Part shown: positions 33,640 through 44,640 of the stretch, piece by piece
How the letters are laid out: each line of letters starts with the position of its first letter
Position numbering within the stretch: position 1 is the stretch's first letter
DNA from: Gambelia wislizenii
Lineage: Eukaryota > Chordata > Lepidosauria > Squamata > Crotaphytidae
NCBI GenBank assembly: GCA_030847615.1
Contig: JAUMIR010000002.1
Coordinates: forward strand, 283,134,028-283,198,027
DNA length: 64,000 bases
Direction: 5' to 3'
Made by a program: the position numbers and the translations under genes
The notes under the pieces: model-generated
Seen by the model: only the letters and a program-made list of their open reading frames with translations
Database searches by the model: none
Told to the model about the DNA's origin: nothing

Positions 33640-34911
33640 ATAGAGAAATCTGTAGAGTAGACCATTCCTTTTTGTTTGTAATTCACAGCTACATCTGGTG
33701 GGAATATGAGAGAGGGACTTCTCAGTGGATGCTCCTAGCCTTAGGAACTCCCTTCTCAGAGAGGCACCCTCCTTACCACCTTTCTGCAAGTGGTGAAAAG
33801 CCCTTTTTGTTTTCCTGTCAGGCCTTTGAGAATTGACTTTGCAGGCCTTGTATCATGTGTTGGACTTTGATTTGTTCTTGTTCTTTGAATCTGTGCAACT
33901 GCTTTCCACTTTTAAGGGAGATCTGCCATGCTTGTATGGATTCAGAAAGCGGCAGTTGCATATCTGGATTCCGGGGCCTGTTGTCTATACACAGTCACCG
34001 TAACAATGAGGTTCCGATCCAGCCCAGGGCTGCTCATTTCCTTTCTGGACTTGGCTGAGAGCAGAAGTCCCTTGGGATTTCTCCTGCCACTGGTCCCCAG
34101 TTGAGCGAACACTTGCAGTTCCTTGAGGAAATGATGGTATTCACCAGACTGCTCAGAGTAAGCGCTGACCCCCTGGCATTGGTGGGACAGGAGAGTCACC
34201 AGACACACAGCAAGGGGCCACCAGCTGCACTGACCTTGTGAAGCAGCCCTAGGAAAATCCCACTCAGAAAGGAGAGGGAGATGAAAAACTACTCCAAGAG
34301 CAAGGGAAGTAGTTCTGATATATAGTATTTTAGTTCTGGGGCTACATTTTTGAAGAGAGCTTACTTCCTCAGCTACCCTCTGCTGCTCTCGTGAGTTGTC
34401 ACTTCTCTTTCTTTTCCCCCAGTACGTGATTTTTCTGTACTGGAGCTCCCACAATCCCCCAGCCTGTATGTCCAACAGCCCCACTCTCTGGCCAATTCTA
34501 GGAATTGTGGGAACACCCCTCCCCTTCTGGGCAGAGCAGACCCCAAGAGGCCCTGACAGAGACCCCTTCTCATGCCAGTTTCTTCCTGGTATTCTTTGGG
34601 GCCCTGCAGTTCATCCAGTCCACCAGCATAAGGCTGCCTGCTGGGAGAGTTCAGGGAGTGGGAAGGGGAAGGCGGAAGCAAACCTTTCAGATCCTCATAA
34701 TCTGACCTTGCCTTATGAGTACCAGGCCAGAATCTCTAAGAGCTACATGCTCTCTCTGTCACTGAGCATGCCCACCCCCAAGGGAGCTGAGAGAGAGCCT
34801 AAATGGGGTAGTCCACCTTGGGGACAGCAAGGGAGCACAACCAGCCCCTTTCCCAAGGCCTTCTTTCTCTAACACTGATGGATGTGTGTGTTCTCCTTTC
34901 TCCTTTTGCAG
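33640..34911 (+). other. 5' flank of duplicon E
   Basis: Paralogous to 3,740-4,600 and 10,395-10,826, with the LINE insertions of copy B absent. Around 34,436-34,515 there is an inverted phrase (CTCCCACAAT ... ATTGTGGGA), a hAT-MITE-like fragment. No TATA box or first exon was recognised. The minus-strand frame conserved with copy B is at 33,942-34,300 (GVSAYSEQSGEYHHFLKELQ, SPGLDRNLIVTVTV). Confidence 0.45.
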
Positions 34912-34993
34912 AACTTCAGGAGGCTCTCCTCCCTGTGCCTTCCCTGCTGTGTGGGCATTGGGAAGAAGAAGTTGCCAAGAGACCACCTGCCAG
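34912..34993 (+). CDS. Copy E leading exon, in frame
   Basis: Follows CTCCTTTTGCAG and ends CCAG before GTATCG. It reads LQEALLPVPSLLCGHWEEEV then AKRPPA in a frame entered with one base from an earlier exon and left in phase 2. This is exactly what the next exon needs. Copy B differs by one inserted base. Confidence 0.55.
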
Positions 34994-37900
34994 GTATCGT
35001 CCTCCTGACTTTTCCACCTCACCTTTCCTAAAGGTGCCTCCCATGGCCCTCCTTGATCTTCCATTACATACCTACCATTACTCAGAGGCTACCTGAAAAT
35101 GTGATACCGTGTTTTGCAATAGATTTGCCTCACATCTAAATGATTTTGGATCTCCAACTTTCTTCGGAAATTGTTTCCAAGAAACAACTCTTGCAGTGGT
35201 TTCATTTATACCGCTAATACTGCCCATGTAATCCTGTCACCATTTTTTCAATCCTTTTTCAAAAGTTTCTTTAATGTCTGGATGTTAAGCTAGAGGTGTT
35301 TTAATTTATTGGAAACATTTACTTGCAGGTATTTCATGGTGTTAAGGATGCCAGGATAGTAGAGGTACCCTCTTCTCACTTTGGGGGTGGGGAGCGGGTC
35401 CTGCTGTGAATACCTTGCAGCTGGGGAAGTGACTAGGAGGGCCAGTTGATCTCCATAGCTGGCATGGGGCACCTTGGCACGCCCTGAAGGGCCAGGGTGG
35501 CAAGAGTCAAAATCCTGTTCCTGGATGTGAGGAGGAGGCACAGTCTCTCTTTTCATTCTCACTGTGTTCGGGAATCCCCAGCTGCTGTTGCTCAGGGAGA
35601 AAGAATGGTTGAGGCATCTGGTCGAATTCAGGTGGACTTGTTTCTTTCATTTCTAAATAGTCTGTTGTTCTTGTTTTCCTGGTAGTCTCCTGGAGACCAA
35701 GAACAAGGAGGCCAGTGATGAGGAGTCCTCTTCTAGTGGATGGGTAAGTGCGAAAGTGTAGAGAAGAGGGTCAAGCAGTATCTGAGCAGGGGCTGGGTTG
35801 GGGAGATGATTTCCCTGCTTTTTCAGTTTTAGCATAAGTTGGGAGTGACTAATGGAATTAATCTGATTCACAGGATTCATCGGAGGCTCTGGACGACACT
35901 CTGGCTAACATAAGCACTCTGAAGACAGAGGTGCGGGAGCGTAATCTCAATTCAGACAGGTAGGCCTTCCTCTGCTGAGGGAGAAGAGGAAAGGTCCAGC
36001 TGTGGTATGGGTCTTCCATACTCAGTGGCAGAATCCTGCTGAAACACCCTCTGGTGCTCTGATTTCAGAAGAGGGAAGAGCAGGAGCTGGCTTGCTGGTT
36101 GCTCTTGGGTTGCGACTCAGAGGAGTCACCTGCAGTCTAGTATTGGGGGGCTCCTCTTTGGGCTTTATATTCTTATCTATGGGGGACTTTTTTCCCTAGA
36201 GCATTGGAGTCCCTCCAGAAGAGACGTTCCGAGATGGAAGAGTCTTCCAGCACTTGGGTAAGGAAGGAAAGGCTTTCCACCACCACCACCGAATGGAAGG
36301 GCAAGGGTGGACTGGAAGATGTCCCAAATATGAAAAGCAGCTTCAAGGGATAATGCAGGATGGGCAAGGCCAAGACTCACAGACAGGGATAAAATTTTGC
36401 ATTTGTTGATTGTACTTTTGATGTCCAAGCTTTGAAGGAAAGACTTTCACAGTGCCTTTCTTGGCAGTTGCTGTGGTTTGGAAGGACGTAAAGGAAAAAT
36501 ATTAATAAAATTCCACGGTCTCTCTCTCTCTTTGGGTTCTTTGAGTTGCTGTGGTGCTCCAATCTTTAGTCCTGGCTTGTGTTGAGATACAGCTGGAGGT
36601 TAAAATCCATGACTCTGATTGACAGGACTCCACGGAGGAGGAAGATACTCTGGATGATGTGAGTAGTTTGGAAGAGACAGAGTGGGAGCCCTCACCTCCA
36701 CTGGATCAAGGTAAACTCTTTGAAGCAAAAGGGAAGCTAATCTCATCCAAGGATACAAGGCCGTTCTTCACCTGGCAGATCTTGCCTCTTGGGAGATGAG
36801 GCCTGATTATCCTTCACCTCTGTTGTCAGGACTCTGAGCTGGGAAGGATATACTTCTGCCCCACCCTCCTCAGTCTCTACGGATAAGGTAGGAGGTGTGG
36901 CCAAGTGGGCACCATGGAAAGGCCACACCCACCTCCCCTGCCAGAAGTTAGCATGGTGCCAAGGGGATGTGCTGGATGTTACCTCATTCCAAGATGGCCC
37001 TGTGAGGGGCCCAGGTGTGGGATGAATGGTGTTGATCTGGACACCAGGGTTTGCTTGGCATCCTTTTCAGACCCTTTCCCTTCCTGTTAAGCACTTTTTG
37101 ATTAAGGCAGCCAAACATTTGAGGAGAAACAGCTTTCTGAAGTATCCCTTTCTTCCTGTCTTTCAGATCCCTGAGCACGGGAAAGGATTCCCTGGCTGTG
37201 CTGCAGCTCAAAAGGGAAGGTGATTTTAGGGAAAATGATGCAAGTGTGCTGCTCCACCCTCTTATCCAAGCAAGTCCCACCCCTAACCAGGAGACCTGGG
37301 GCCAGAGAAGGAGGATGTGGGGTAATGCAGTCTTCCAGGGAACACGTGAGAGATGGAGCGCAGGTCCAATAGCAGATGGTTGTCATCAGTCCCCAAGAGG
37401 AGAGGAAGACCATCTTTACCCCTTATCATCATCTGTGAGGAGGTGGAGCACCTGTCTCTGTTGTGATTCTCCGAACCCAACCCAACCCTCATTGGCCTGT
37501 GTTGCCACTATCATAGAGCACAGTGGCAACACTCCAAAGGCAACTGCCCTGGCCCTCGAACCCTTTGGTGGCTGTGCTGCTCCTCTTATCCTTTCTCTCT
37601 AGCAGCCAAACCCAACTCCCCCACCCTCAATTCACTCCCTCTTCCCCACAGTCTGCCCTGCCAGCCAAATGTCTGGTGGCCAGAGGAGGAAGACTTGGCC
37701 AGAAGGGGGATAAATAGAAGCCTGTGGTGTTCTGCCTCCCAACCCCTTCTTCTCTTCCTGTCTCCTAGAGGAGCACCACTTCCTGCCCTGGCTTTCTCAT
37801 AAGCCTCAATGGAACCAGGAGGGTTGAACAGGAGGGAATTGAGAGGTCCAGCTTCTGACACCCCCTTCAGTCTCAGAATTGGCATGGGTGGGCTTCCCAT

Positions 37901-38552
37901 CTGGCCAAAGCCAAACCAGAGACTCCTGTCTTCACTTTTCCTCCATCCCTGCTGTGGGTATTCCCTCATCTTCCTTTGGCTCATCAGCTCTCCTCCTGTA
38001 GCAGCAACCTTTCAGCATTTCTTCTGGCTCTCAGCAGATGGAGTGCAGCACTGGTTCTGGGAGTTTCCATGATGAGACTACGTGGGCAGGAGTTACAGCT
38101 GTGGCAAGACCTCCCACAGCTGTGGGCTAGTTCAAGAGAAACAGAATTCTCTGGGTTGCAACCTGGCTAATCCCTTTGTCCACACACACACACACACTCC
38201 CTGGGGTTTGGCTGCCAGTGAAGAAAAGGAGGAGAGGCAAAACCACAATACTGACACCATTCTTTGGTTCCCACAGGTGCTCACAGTTCCTCATGATCAT
38301 GAAAGAGTGGAACATGTGAAGAGGAGAAGGGAAAATGCCTTACAGACGAAGTCCGTTGTATCAGCACATGTGTTATTTGTTATTTGCATTCTATGTTTTC
38401 TATATTTATTCTGTGTTGTTTTCCCTTATTCCCCCCTGCCCACAGTCTTTTGTCACTTCCCCATCCCCTTGCTATGGACTGAGGTTAGCCACTGGTTGAC
38501 GGGGCTGGGAAGGAATTTTACCTACAATCTGCAATTGGCTGAAGCAATGTAG
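34912..38552 (+). CDS. Copy E: best-preserved acidic micro-exon gene of the array
   Basis: I do not recognise this gene. Exons: 34912-34993, 35686-35743, 35874-35959, 36200-36257, 36626-36710, then the less certain 36830-36887 and 37167-37219, and the membrane exon from 38,277. The first five join in frame: ELQEALLPVPSLLCGHWEEE (phase 2 exit), LLETKNKEASDEESSSSGW, DSSEALDDTLANISTLKTEV, ALESLQKRRSEMEESSSTW, DSTEEEDTLDDVSSLEETEW to PLDQG. It lacks the three exon pairs that copy B has between 15,333 and 16,964, but the cassettes are symmetric, so the frame is kept. Joining 36,710 to 36,830 gives CTC TGA, so the acidic protein would end ...LDQGL. An upstream start exon is not identified. A transcript could include the membrane exon only by other splicing. 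Confidence 0.58.
35686..35959 (+). CDS. Copy E exon pair (35686-35743, 35874-35959)
   Basis: 58-bp and 86-bp exons with sites GGTAG/GTAAGT and TTCACAG/GTAGGC. Lengths and phases are identical to the copy B pair 17,234-17,507. Replacements include TTDKEA to TKNKEA and SEDLDD to SEALDD. No stops or indels. Confidence 0.66.
36200..36710 (+). CDS. Copy E exon pair (36200-36257, 36626-36710)
   Basis: The 58-bp exon after TTTCCCTAG reads ALESLQKRRSEMEESSSTW. The 85-bp exon after GATTGACAG reads DSTEEEDTLDDVSSLEETEW then EPSPPLDQ and leaves in phase 1 before GTAAAC. The glutamine codon CAA at 36,707 is the position of the TAA in copy B. Confidence 0.64.
36830..37219 (+). CDS. Copy E putative exons 36830-36887 and 37167-37219
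   Basis: The first exon is 58 bp against 90 bp in copy B, the second 53 bp against 54 bp. In one frame they read TLSWEGYTSAPPSSVSTDK and IPEHGKGFPGCAAAQKGR. The combined 33-bp loss is a multiple of three, so the frame of the end (GCAAAQKGR) is the same as in copy B. That is what selection on coding would give, although phase with the preceding exon is wrong in both copies. Confidence 0.4.
38277..38552 (+). CDS. Copy E membrane exon
   Basis: After TGGTTCCCACAG it reads LTVPHDHERVEHVKRRRENA, a membrane segment (SVVSAHVLFVICILCFLYLF then CVVFPY), and a tail with FCHFPIPLLWTEVSHWLTGL, the sequon NFT and the end LQLAEAM. Replacements relative to copy B fall mostly in the membrane segment and the residues just after it; the last 20 residues are unchanged. 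Poly(A) signal ATTAAA at 38,630. The frame is open upstream to 38,082. Topology inferred: N-side cytosolic, tail lumenal. Confidence 0.62.
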   Translation: MLTVPHDHERVEHVKRRRENALQTKSVVSAHVLFVICILCFLYLFCVVFPYSPLPTVFCHFPIPLLWTEVSHWLTGLGRNFTYNLQLAEAM

Positions 38553-38652
38553 GGTTTTTGCCTTTCCCATAGCAAGATTTAGGCTATTTTTTGTATTATT
38601 GTCAGGGCACATGTTGATGTAAATTATTCATTAAAAAGTTATTTCTTCTCCA

Positions 38653-40000
38653 GCTTAAGTTGCACGTGGTTTCTTAATAATCATAGAATCATAGAGGTGA
38701 GAGAGACCAGAAGAGACATCTAGTCAAACCCCATTCACTGCAGGAATACACAATGAAAGCAAAGAGACATTTTTCTTTCTCTGTGGTATTTCCATGGAAA
38801 CATGGAGACTCAAAATACAGTTTCTGTCTGATATACTTTCCTGAGGAAATGGGTCTTCATTTGCAATTTCAAAAGACAGGACAGAGAAGAGGCCTGGGTG
38901 CAATGGTGCTGTGCTTGCCTCTTCTTCTCTCCCTCAGGGCCACCACTGTGGCAGTTGGGAGGAAAGGAAGGCTGTGATGGTGGCAGGACCAAGAGAAAGC
39001 CTTCCCCTGAGGATCTTAGAACCCTTGCAGGTATGTAATCAAAGCATGTGTCACTGTAGCCAGATCTGATGTCTGAAGGAACGGGTATGGCTGACACACC
39101 AGTTTGAGCTGTGCAAATGTAGTCTTGGTCAGTCCTGAAACCTGGGCATCCAGGCTCAGAGTTGAGTCCAGGAGAAGACACAAGCTGTGAGCCTGAGAGT
39201 TCAGGGGGAGTGTGACCCCATCCAGCAGAGGCAGAGTCCCTATTCCCTGATCTGCCTTTCAACTCACCAGGAGCACCTGTCTTTTCTGGATTGCTGAGAG
39301 GTCCAGGAAAACTGACAGGGACATACTCCTCCTGTCCAGTTCCCTGCGTAGGTCATCTACCAAGGTGACCAAAGCTGTCTCCATCTCAAACCAGGCCTGG
39401 AGCCAGACTGAAATGGATCTAGATAATCCATTTCATCCAGAAACCCCTGGAGCTGGGAGGCCACCACACGCTCAAGAAACTTCCCCTAAAATGGGATGTT
39501 AGAGATTGGTTGAAAATTATTCAGAATAGTGGAATCGAGGGAGGCCTTTTTTTAATAACAGCCTCATCAGAACCTCTTTTAGGCAGGATGGAAGACAATG
39601 GTTCTCCATTTGTGTGTGTCCCTGGCTGAGACAGGCATAGAGGCAGGGCTACTCTGATGTTCAAGTGCAGCTGTGAGAGAGGGAGCTCTTGCTGTGTCTC
39701 TACTCTTGTCTGGAAATACATGGCCTAGGGCTTGTCTACACCAGGGGGAAATCTGGATGAAATTTGGACTATTTTGGCCTAGATTTGTGGTGCCTGAAAT
39801 TCTGACTACTCATGCTCAGATTGTTTTTATTATTGTTATTTTTTACTGCTCATGCTCAGATTTAAGTCCCACACCTTCCCTGCATTTGGATTTTTTCTCC
39901 CAGTGAAGCTGGAGATCCACTGCCACCACTATCCAGCCACCTCTGTTGTGCTGTGGTGTCAACCAGAAGAGCAACAGGGCTGTGCCATTCGGTGCATAAT
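38653..40000 (-). repeat. 3' flank of duplicon E with CR1 and L2 fragments
   Basis: Includes the CR1 3' end at 38,688-38,765 and L2 minus-strand sequence at about 38,970-39,600 (TLVDDLRRELD codons near 39,345). Both are shared with copy B's flank (20,268-21,735), but the L2 3' section 20,637-20,950 is missing here. The part 39,590-39,990 matches 22,440-22,800. Confidence 0.7.
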
Positions 40001-40194
40001 ACAAACATTTTCATGGTGGGAAGGTTCAAAATCATCCAGGAAGGGATCCACGCAAGCCTCGACTGCCCCTGACTTACCACCATTTGATACCAGTCCTCAA
40101 CTGCTCCTACTTTAATGTCATGAGGAATGCTCCTGTTTTACTCTCATTTGGTATTGGCAGGAGAGCCAAAGTGTGGAGAAGCAGTGGCTGCTGC

Positions 40195-40372
40195 TTGAGT
40201 ACTCTCTCCATGGAAGTGACCCACAGATGATGAGCAGGGTCTTTTGATGTACCCTGGCCATCATCTCTCAGCCTCAGAGGAAGGCAAAGGCAAACCACGT
40301 CAGAACAAATCATGCCAGAAAACCCTGTGATTAGGTTTGCCTTAGTGTAACCATAAGTCAGAAATCAGTTGA
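40195..40372 (+). mobile_element. MIR-like SINE, 5'-damaged
   Basis: Recognised by CTCAGCCTCAGAGGAAGGCA and AAAACCCTGTGATTAGGTTT, followed by ACCATAAGTCAGAAATCAGT, the standard core and 3' end of the MIR-like family also present at 33,056. Confidence 0.82.
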
Positions 40373-40384
40373 AGGGATATAACA

Positions 40385-40550
40385 ACATAGAATCAACACA
40401 GTGTTGGAAGAGACCCCAGGGACCATCTAGTCTAATGCCCAGCCATACAGGAAGACAGAATTGCAGCACTCTTAAAAGATGCTCACCCAACTTCTGAATA
40501 GTCCACCACCTCCATTGTAATGCATGCATTCCTATTAACAAAGGCTCACC
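40385..40550 (-). repeat. Old CR1 3' fragment
   Basis: Diverged CR1 3' end: GTTGGAAGAGACCCCAGGGA, CATACAGGAAGACAGAATTG and TCCACCACCTCCATTGTAAT correspond to the antisense 3' UTR and end of ORF2. An older subfamily than the copies with triple ATCATAGA ends. Confidence 0.7.
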
Positions 40551-40704
40551 CACTCTGGAGTTGTGGTGGTGGAGGAGGAGCACACAGCTAACTGATTACT
40601 GGGTGTTTCCAAAGTGATGGGGGGGGGGTGGAGAGAAAAAGTTTGCAAAGTTGAAATTCTAATGACAGGCACTATTGGATTGCGAGTCAGTTAGGTCTGG
40701 CAAC

Positions 40705-40835
40705 TTCCACCAAATCCTGAAGCTAAGCATGGTCAGCCCTGGTTAGTACTTGGATGGGAGACTGCCAAAAATCCCAGGTGCTATAGGCTGTACAGAGGAA
40801 GGAACTAGCAAAGCCACCTCTGGTTTCTTCTTGGC
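40705..40835 (+). mobile_element. 5S rRNA-derived SINE
   Basis: The stretch 40,717-40,791 matches the 3' two-thirds of vertebrate 5S rRNA: CTGAAGCTAAGCATGGTCAG, GGTTAGTACTTGGATGGGAG and CCAGGTGCTATAGGCT. It continues with CAGAGGAAGGAACTAGCAAA-type SINE body, which a 5S gene would not have. The 5' third is absent. Confidence 0.85.
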
Positions 40836-41324
40836 CCCCACTCCCAAAGGTAGGGCAACCTCCTACTTTGGGAATAATGGGGTGGGCAAAGAATCTTTGG
40901 ATTATTAGTTCTTTCCCCTTCCCCCCACAACAGTCATTGTTTTCGTTCAGCTGTGGCCTCAGCTTGTCGTTCATCACTATTTTAACATTCTAGTTCAAGA
41001 AAGTCACTCTATGAATAACTCTTTTTGTCCAACTCACCCTCAGTTTCAACCCATCCTCCTAATAAGGTTCACCAGCATTACCAATCCAGAGCATAATGTT
41101 TCTCCCTTTTGTCTAGAATGAGAAAATGCAAATCCTACCAGAGAGGGTTCTATTATGAAATCTACAATGAGTTCTGGTATGTCCTATCTGAATTTTCAGT
41201 AAAGAGGTTATAATATGATTTTTACACAAGGTTTTACAATGATGATAGTACTGGTATCTCTTTACTCTGCTGTGATTGGTCTGCTTTGGGAGTAAGTACC
41301 ACACTTCAAAAAGGACATTGTCCA

Positions 41325-41520
41325 GCTGAAATGTGTTTAGAGGACGGTGATGAAGATGGTAAAACCACTGAAAAACAAGCTCTACAGGGAATGATTGAGG
41401 GAGCTGAGGATGTTTAATCTGGAGAAGAGGAGTCGGAGAGGTGATACTATAGCCATTTTGAAATCCTTGAAGAGACAGCATATAGAAGATGGAGTGAACT
41501 TTTTTCTCATTCTCCAGAGT
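41325..41520 (+). repeat. Old CR1 fragment
   Basis: + strand codons match the C-terminal CR1 RT (LRMFNLEKRSRRGDTIAILK, KRQHIEDGVNFF). Both ends truncated, moderate divergence. Confidence 0.75.
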
Positions 41521-42389
41521 GCTTATCACCCTAGCCAGTTGTTTGTGGGTCTTTTTTGCTTGCAAACCACATCTCTCATATTTAGAATGAGATCAGAATG
41601 GCAATGCACTCTTTTGCACCATCACAACATTTGCACTTGAATGGTGTTAGTTCCCATATTGGCTTTCTCTGTGTGTGTATGCACATGTGTGTATTTGCAC
41701 AGTGGGTAGTCCTGGCCTGTCTCAGCCATCATGTCTTGTTGTTTCAGTGCTGTGCAGACACATGCACTTGGCCTGTTTTTACTCTGTTTTTTTCCTTGTC
41801 TTTTTTTTTTATTCCCTTTTCATCTTCATCGCACAATGTCATCAAACAAAACAAACTTTCATCTCTCAGATCAGCGAGAAGGTTGGTCCTTTTCACTTCT
41901 TATCCATCTACAGTATGCCATCTCTGATGGGACTTTTCCAGTAGGGGATGGAGAGCCTGCCCTGCAAAGGGAGGGTCTGATGGCCCCTGGCTCCTTGCCA
42001 GGCCCTGCCCAGCAGGCCTAGTGGAATCTTATTCCTGTTTGCTATGACCTTGCTGATGGCATTGACTACACTTCTTGCATGCCTTGGCCACTTGCTGTTT
42101 CAAATGCACAGACTTTTATCTGCATGCAGCCCACCAGAAAGATTTCCCTGTTTGAGGTGGAAATGGGTAGCATGTATTTAAAAAGCAGAGAGCTTAGAGA
42201 GAGAATTTTGTCTTACCCTGCTCCTTTGCTAGACTCAGTGCATCTACTCTTTCTGTTGTGGGATGCAAAGCACTGATTTAAAGCTTAAATCAAGATGGGG
42301 AACATGGGATGGGTCTTTCACAGTGTAAGCTGGTTTGGACTGGAGTTAAACAGAGGGCATGGGACAATAGAAGCAAATGATACCGACAA
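41521..42389. other. No gene seen
   Basis: Mixed-composition sequence with a T-rich stretch (41,790-41,825). Overlapping short frames on the + strand share no homology with anything else in the window and have no splice-site support. Confidence 0.4.
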
Positions 42390-42680
42390 GGGTTGCCAAT
42401 GCAACTCTTTGCTACATCAATAGGAGTATAGTGTTCAAATGGATTCAAACTACAAGAAAAGAGATCCCACCTAAACATTAAGAAAAACTTCCTGATAGTA
42501 AGAGCTGTTGGATAGTGGAATATGCTGCCTCAGAGTGTGGCAGTGTCTCCTTTGGAGGCTTTTAAACAGAGGCTGGATGGCCATCTGTTGGGAGTGCTTC
42601 GATTGTGTATTCCTGCACGGCAGGGGGTTGGAATGGATGGCCCTTGTGGTCTCTTCCAACTCTATGATTCTGTGACATCT
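42390..42680 (+). mobile_element. CR1 3' fragment, + strand
   Basis: It runs from codons near the RT C-terminus (CCTAAACATTAAGAAAAACT) through GAGGCTTTTAAACAGAGGCT to the 3' end with CAACTCTATGATTCTGTG. Moderately diverged. Confidence 0.88.
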
Positions 42681-43140
42681 GTGAAATATGACAATATCAT
42701 TTACACCTCCTGTTTGCTCAACCTCCTGTTCCATTGGCGTTCATTTTTTAAAGGAAATCATAGCTGTGCCATTATGTCATGATCTTACCATAGGTGGAAG
42801 AACCCATTCCCTGCCCAGGTCAGTTTAATGAAAAGGATGGTCTCCTCAGGAGCAGGAAGCCTTGAAATTTTGTCCAAATATTGGGAGCTTTTTTTTCTGG
42901 AGGGGGGGGGAATACTTGAAATCCAGGAGAATTAAACCTGCACTTCTGCTCTTTCCAAGGCAGTGTTGCCTGGCCTTACCCCACTTCCTGCAATATTTAA
43001 CAAAATGGCAATATTGATACACTGCACGAGGTCTAGGAGAGGTGAGATGGAAGTCACTAGAACCTAATGAAGGTGTTGTGGAAAACTACAGGCAGGCACA
43101 CCAAATACTAGATTAAGCAAAGCCACTAGTAAACACCATC
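42681..43140. other. No gene seen
   Basis: No exon-like or element-like structure recognised. One G-run occurs near 42,901. Confidence 0.4.
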
Positions 43141-43206
43141 ATTGAGGTATGTGGTATCATTGAGGTATGTGGTATCATTGAGGTGTGAAGTATCGTTGAG
43201 GTATGC
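43141..43206. repeat. Short tandem repeat, 18-bp unit, about 4 copies
   Basis: ATTGAGGTATGTGGTATC is repeated with small changes (the third and fourth units have GTGAAG and CGTTGAGG). Confidence 0.85.
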
Positions 43207-44640
43207 CAATGGACATATTGGCAATGCGAAACAGACCAGTGACTGGAACATCCATTATCCCCAGAAAAGCCTTTTCTTTCCTCACCCTTCTCCTATCCCA
43301 CAATACGCAGGTTGACAGAAACCTATCAACTCTAATATCTCAGCCATTAATGACAATTAGCAAAGTTGCAGTTTACTTTGTTGAACAGTAGGAAACCCAT
43401 CTAAGCTTTGTTCAAAGAAAAACCATCCCTTCAAGATAAGAAACAGGGTATAAATATTCACCCCAAACAAGAGCAAAGTGTGTGCACAGTACCACAGTTG
43501 GATACTGTCACTTTGCTGAATTTCTGTGCCACCCACAGCTTCAAGTCTGAGTCTGCTGTATGAAACTCTACTCTTCAGGCCTGGTGATCATTGTCCATAT
43601 TTCCCGAATCTATTCCTCTATCTGAATTTTCATCCTTAACTCTTCATTAGCCTGTATGGTCTTTGTAAGTGTATGGGTGTGTGTGCTAATGCTTTCATGT
43701 TATTTTCCTATAAAAACCATTTTATTTGACTTTAACTGAGAGTCTCGGCAGTCAGTACTGATATACATTGGTGCAAAGGTCCCACAAGTTACCCAACCTC
43801 TCTCAGCAATTCATTTGAGCTATTATAATTCCACCAATGAATAACAAAAAATTGGCATCACAAGAGGGTCCCTCACAGATCCCCAAGCATTTGGGTAACA
43901 AGTCTGGTGGAGAATGTAGACACAGCCTGTCCCCTAACCCATGGAAACGATGTGGAGCCAACCTACACAGCTTAAGCAAGGCAGACGTAGGGAAACCTGT
44001 ACGATACCCTAAGTGGTGGGAAGTGCAGGCCACAGCAAAGAAAACGCCTTCAGCTAAGTGCCTGTTATGACACAGCCACCAAATATGTGACAACTCACAA
44101 CAACCAGTGGTCGAGCGCTGTTCTTCAAATTGCCAGCCACACTTTACCTCAGGGTTGAGCATGGCTGCCTCTTTACCCTCTGTTTCTCCCACCAAATTCC
44201 TATAAGGTTCCCTTCGTTCCTTCCTTCTGGAACAGGAATATTACTTTTACTTAAATTTGTGGAGTGTGTCTTTTGGTAGCTTGCCTTTACGTATTTATAA
44301 TAGACATGAATGGACAGAGTCTGTGCTTGAATTACCAACAAGGAAAACTTTATTGAAGGGAAATAATAACAGTAACATGGAATCTTAATGAAAACAGTGC
44401 TTAAACCTTTAGGATGTTATTCCTTTTCCCTCTCAGACTCATTCACTCTTTGTCCACTCACTCCTTTAACTCAAACTACCCTCCTTTGCACACCATTTTA
44501 CCCCATCCAAGCCTCTCATACAGCACACACACTCCTGGAGCCCTCTTGCTCCAGATAACAGTCACCACCTGACTTCTGTTCTCAACTCCCCTCTAACTGA
44601 CTCACTCCAACTGCCACGAATCCTTCAAACGTCCAGAAGC
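43207..44640. other. Unassigned; possible LTR-element remnants
   Basis: Near 43,711 CCTATAAAAACC is followed about 40 nt later by GAGTCTCGGCAGTCAGTACT, a layout that could be a U3/R/U5 boundary. At 44,345-44,355 AACTTTATTGAAG gives AATAAA on the minus strand. These hints of LTRs do not form a complete element, and no protein domain was recognised. Confidence 0.3.

Noticed and set aside
40717..40791. 5S rRNA gene
   Set aside because: The 5' third is missing, the sequence is diverged, and a SINE body follows it.
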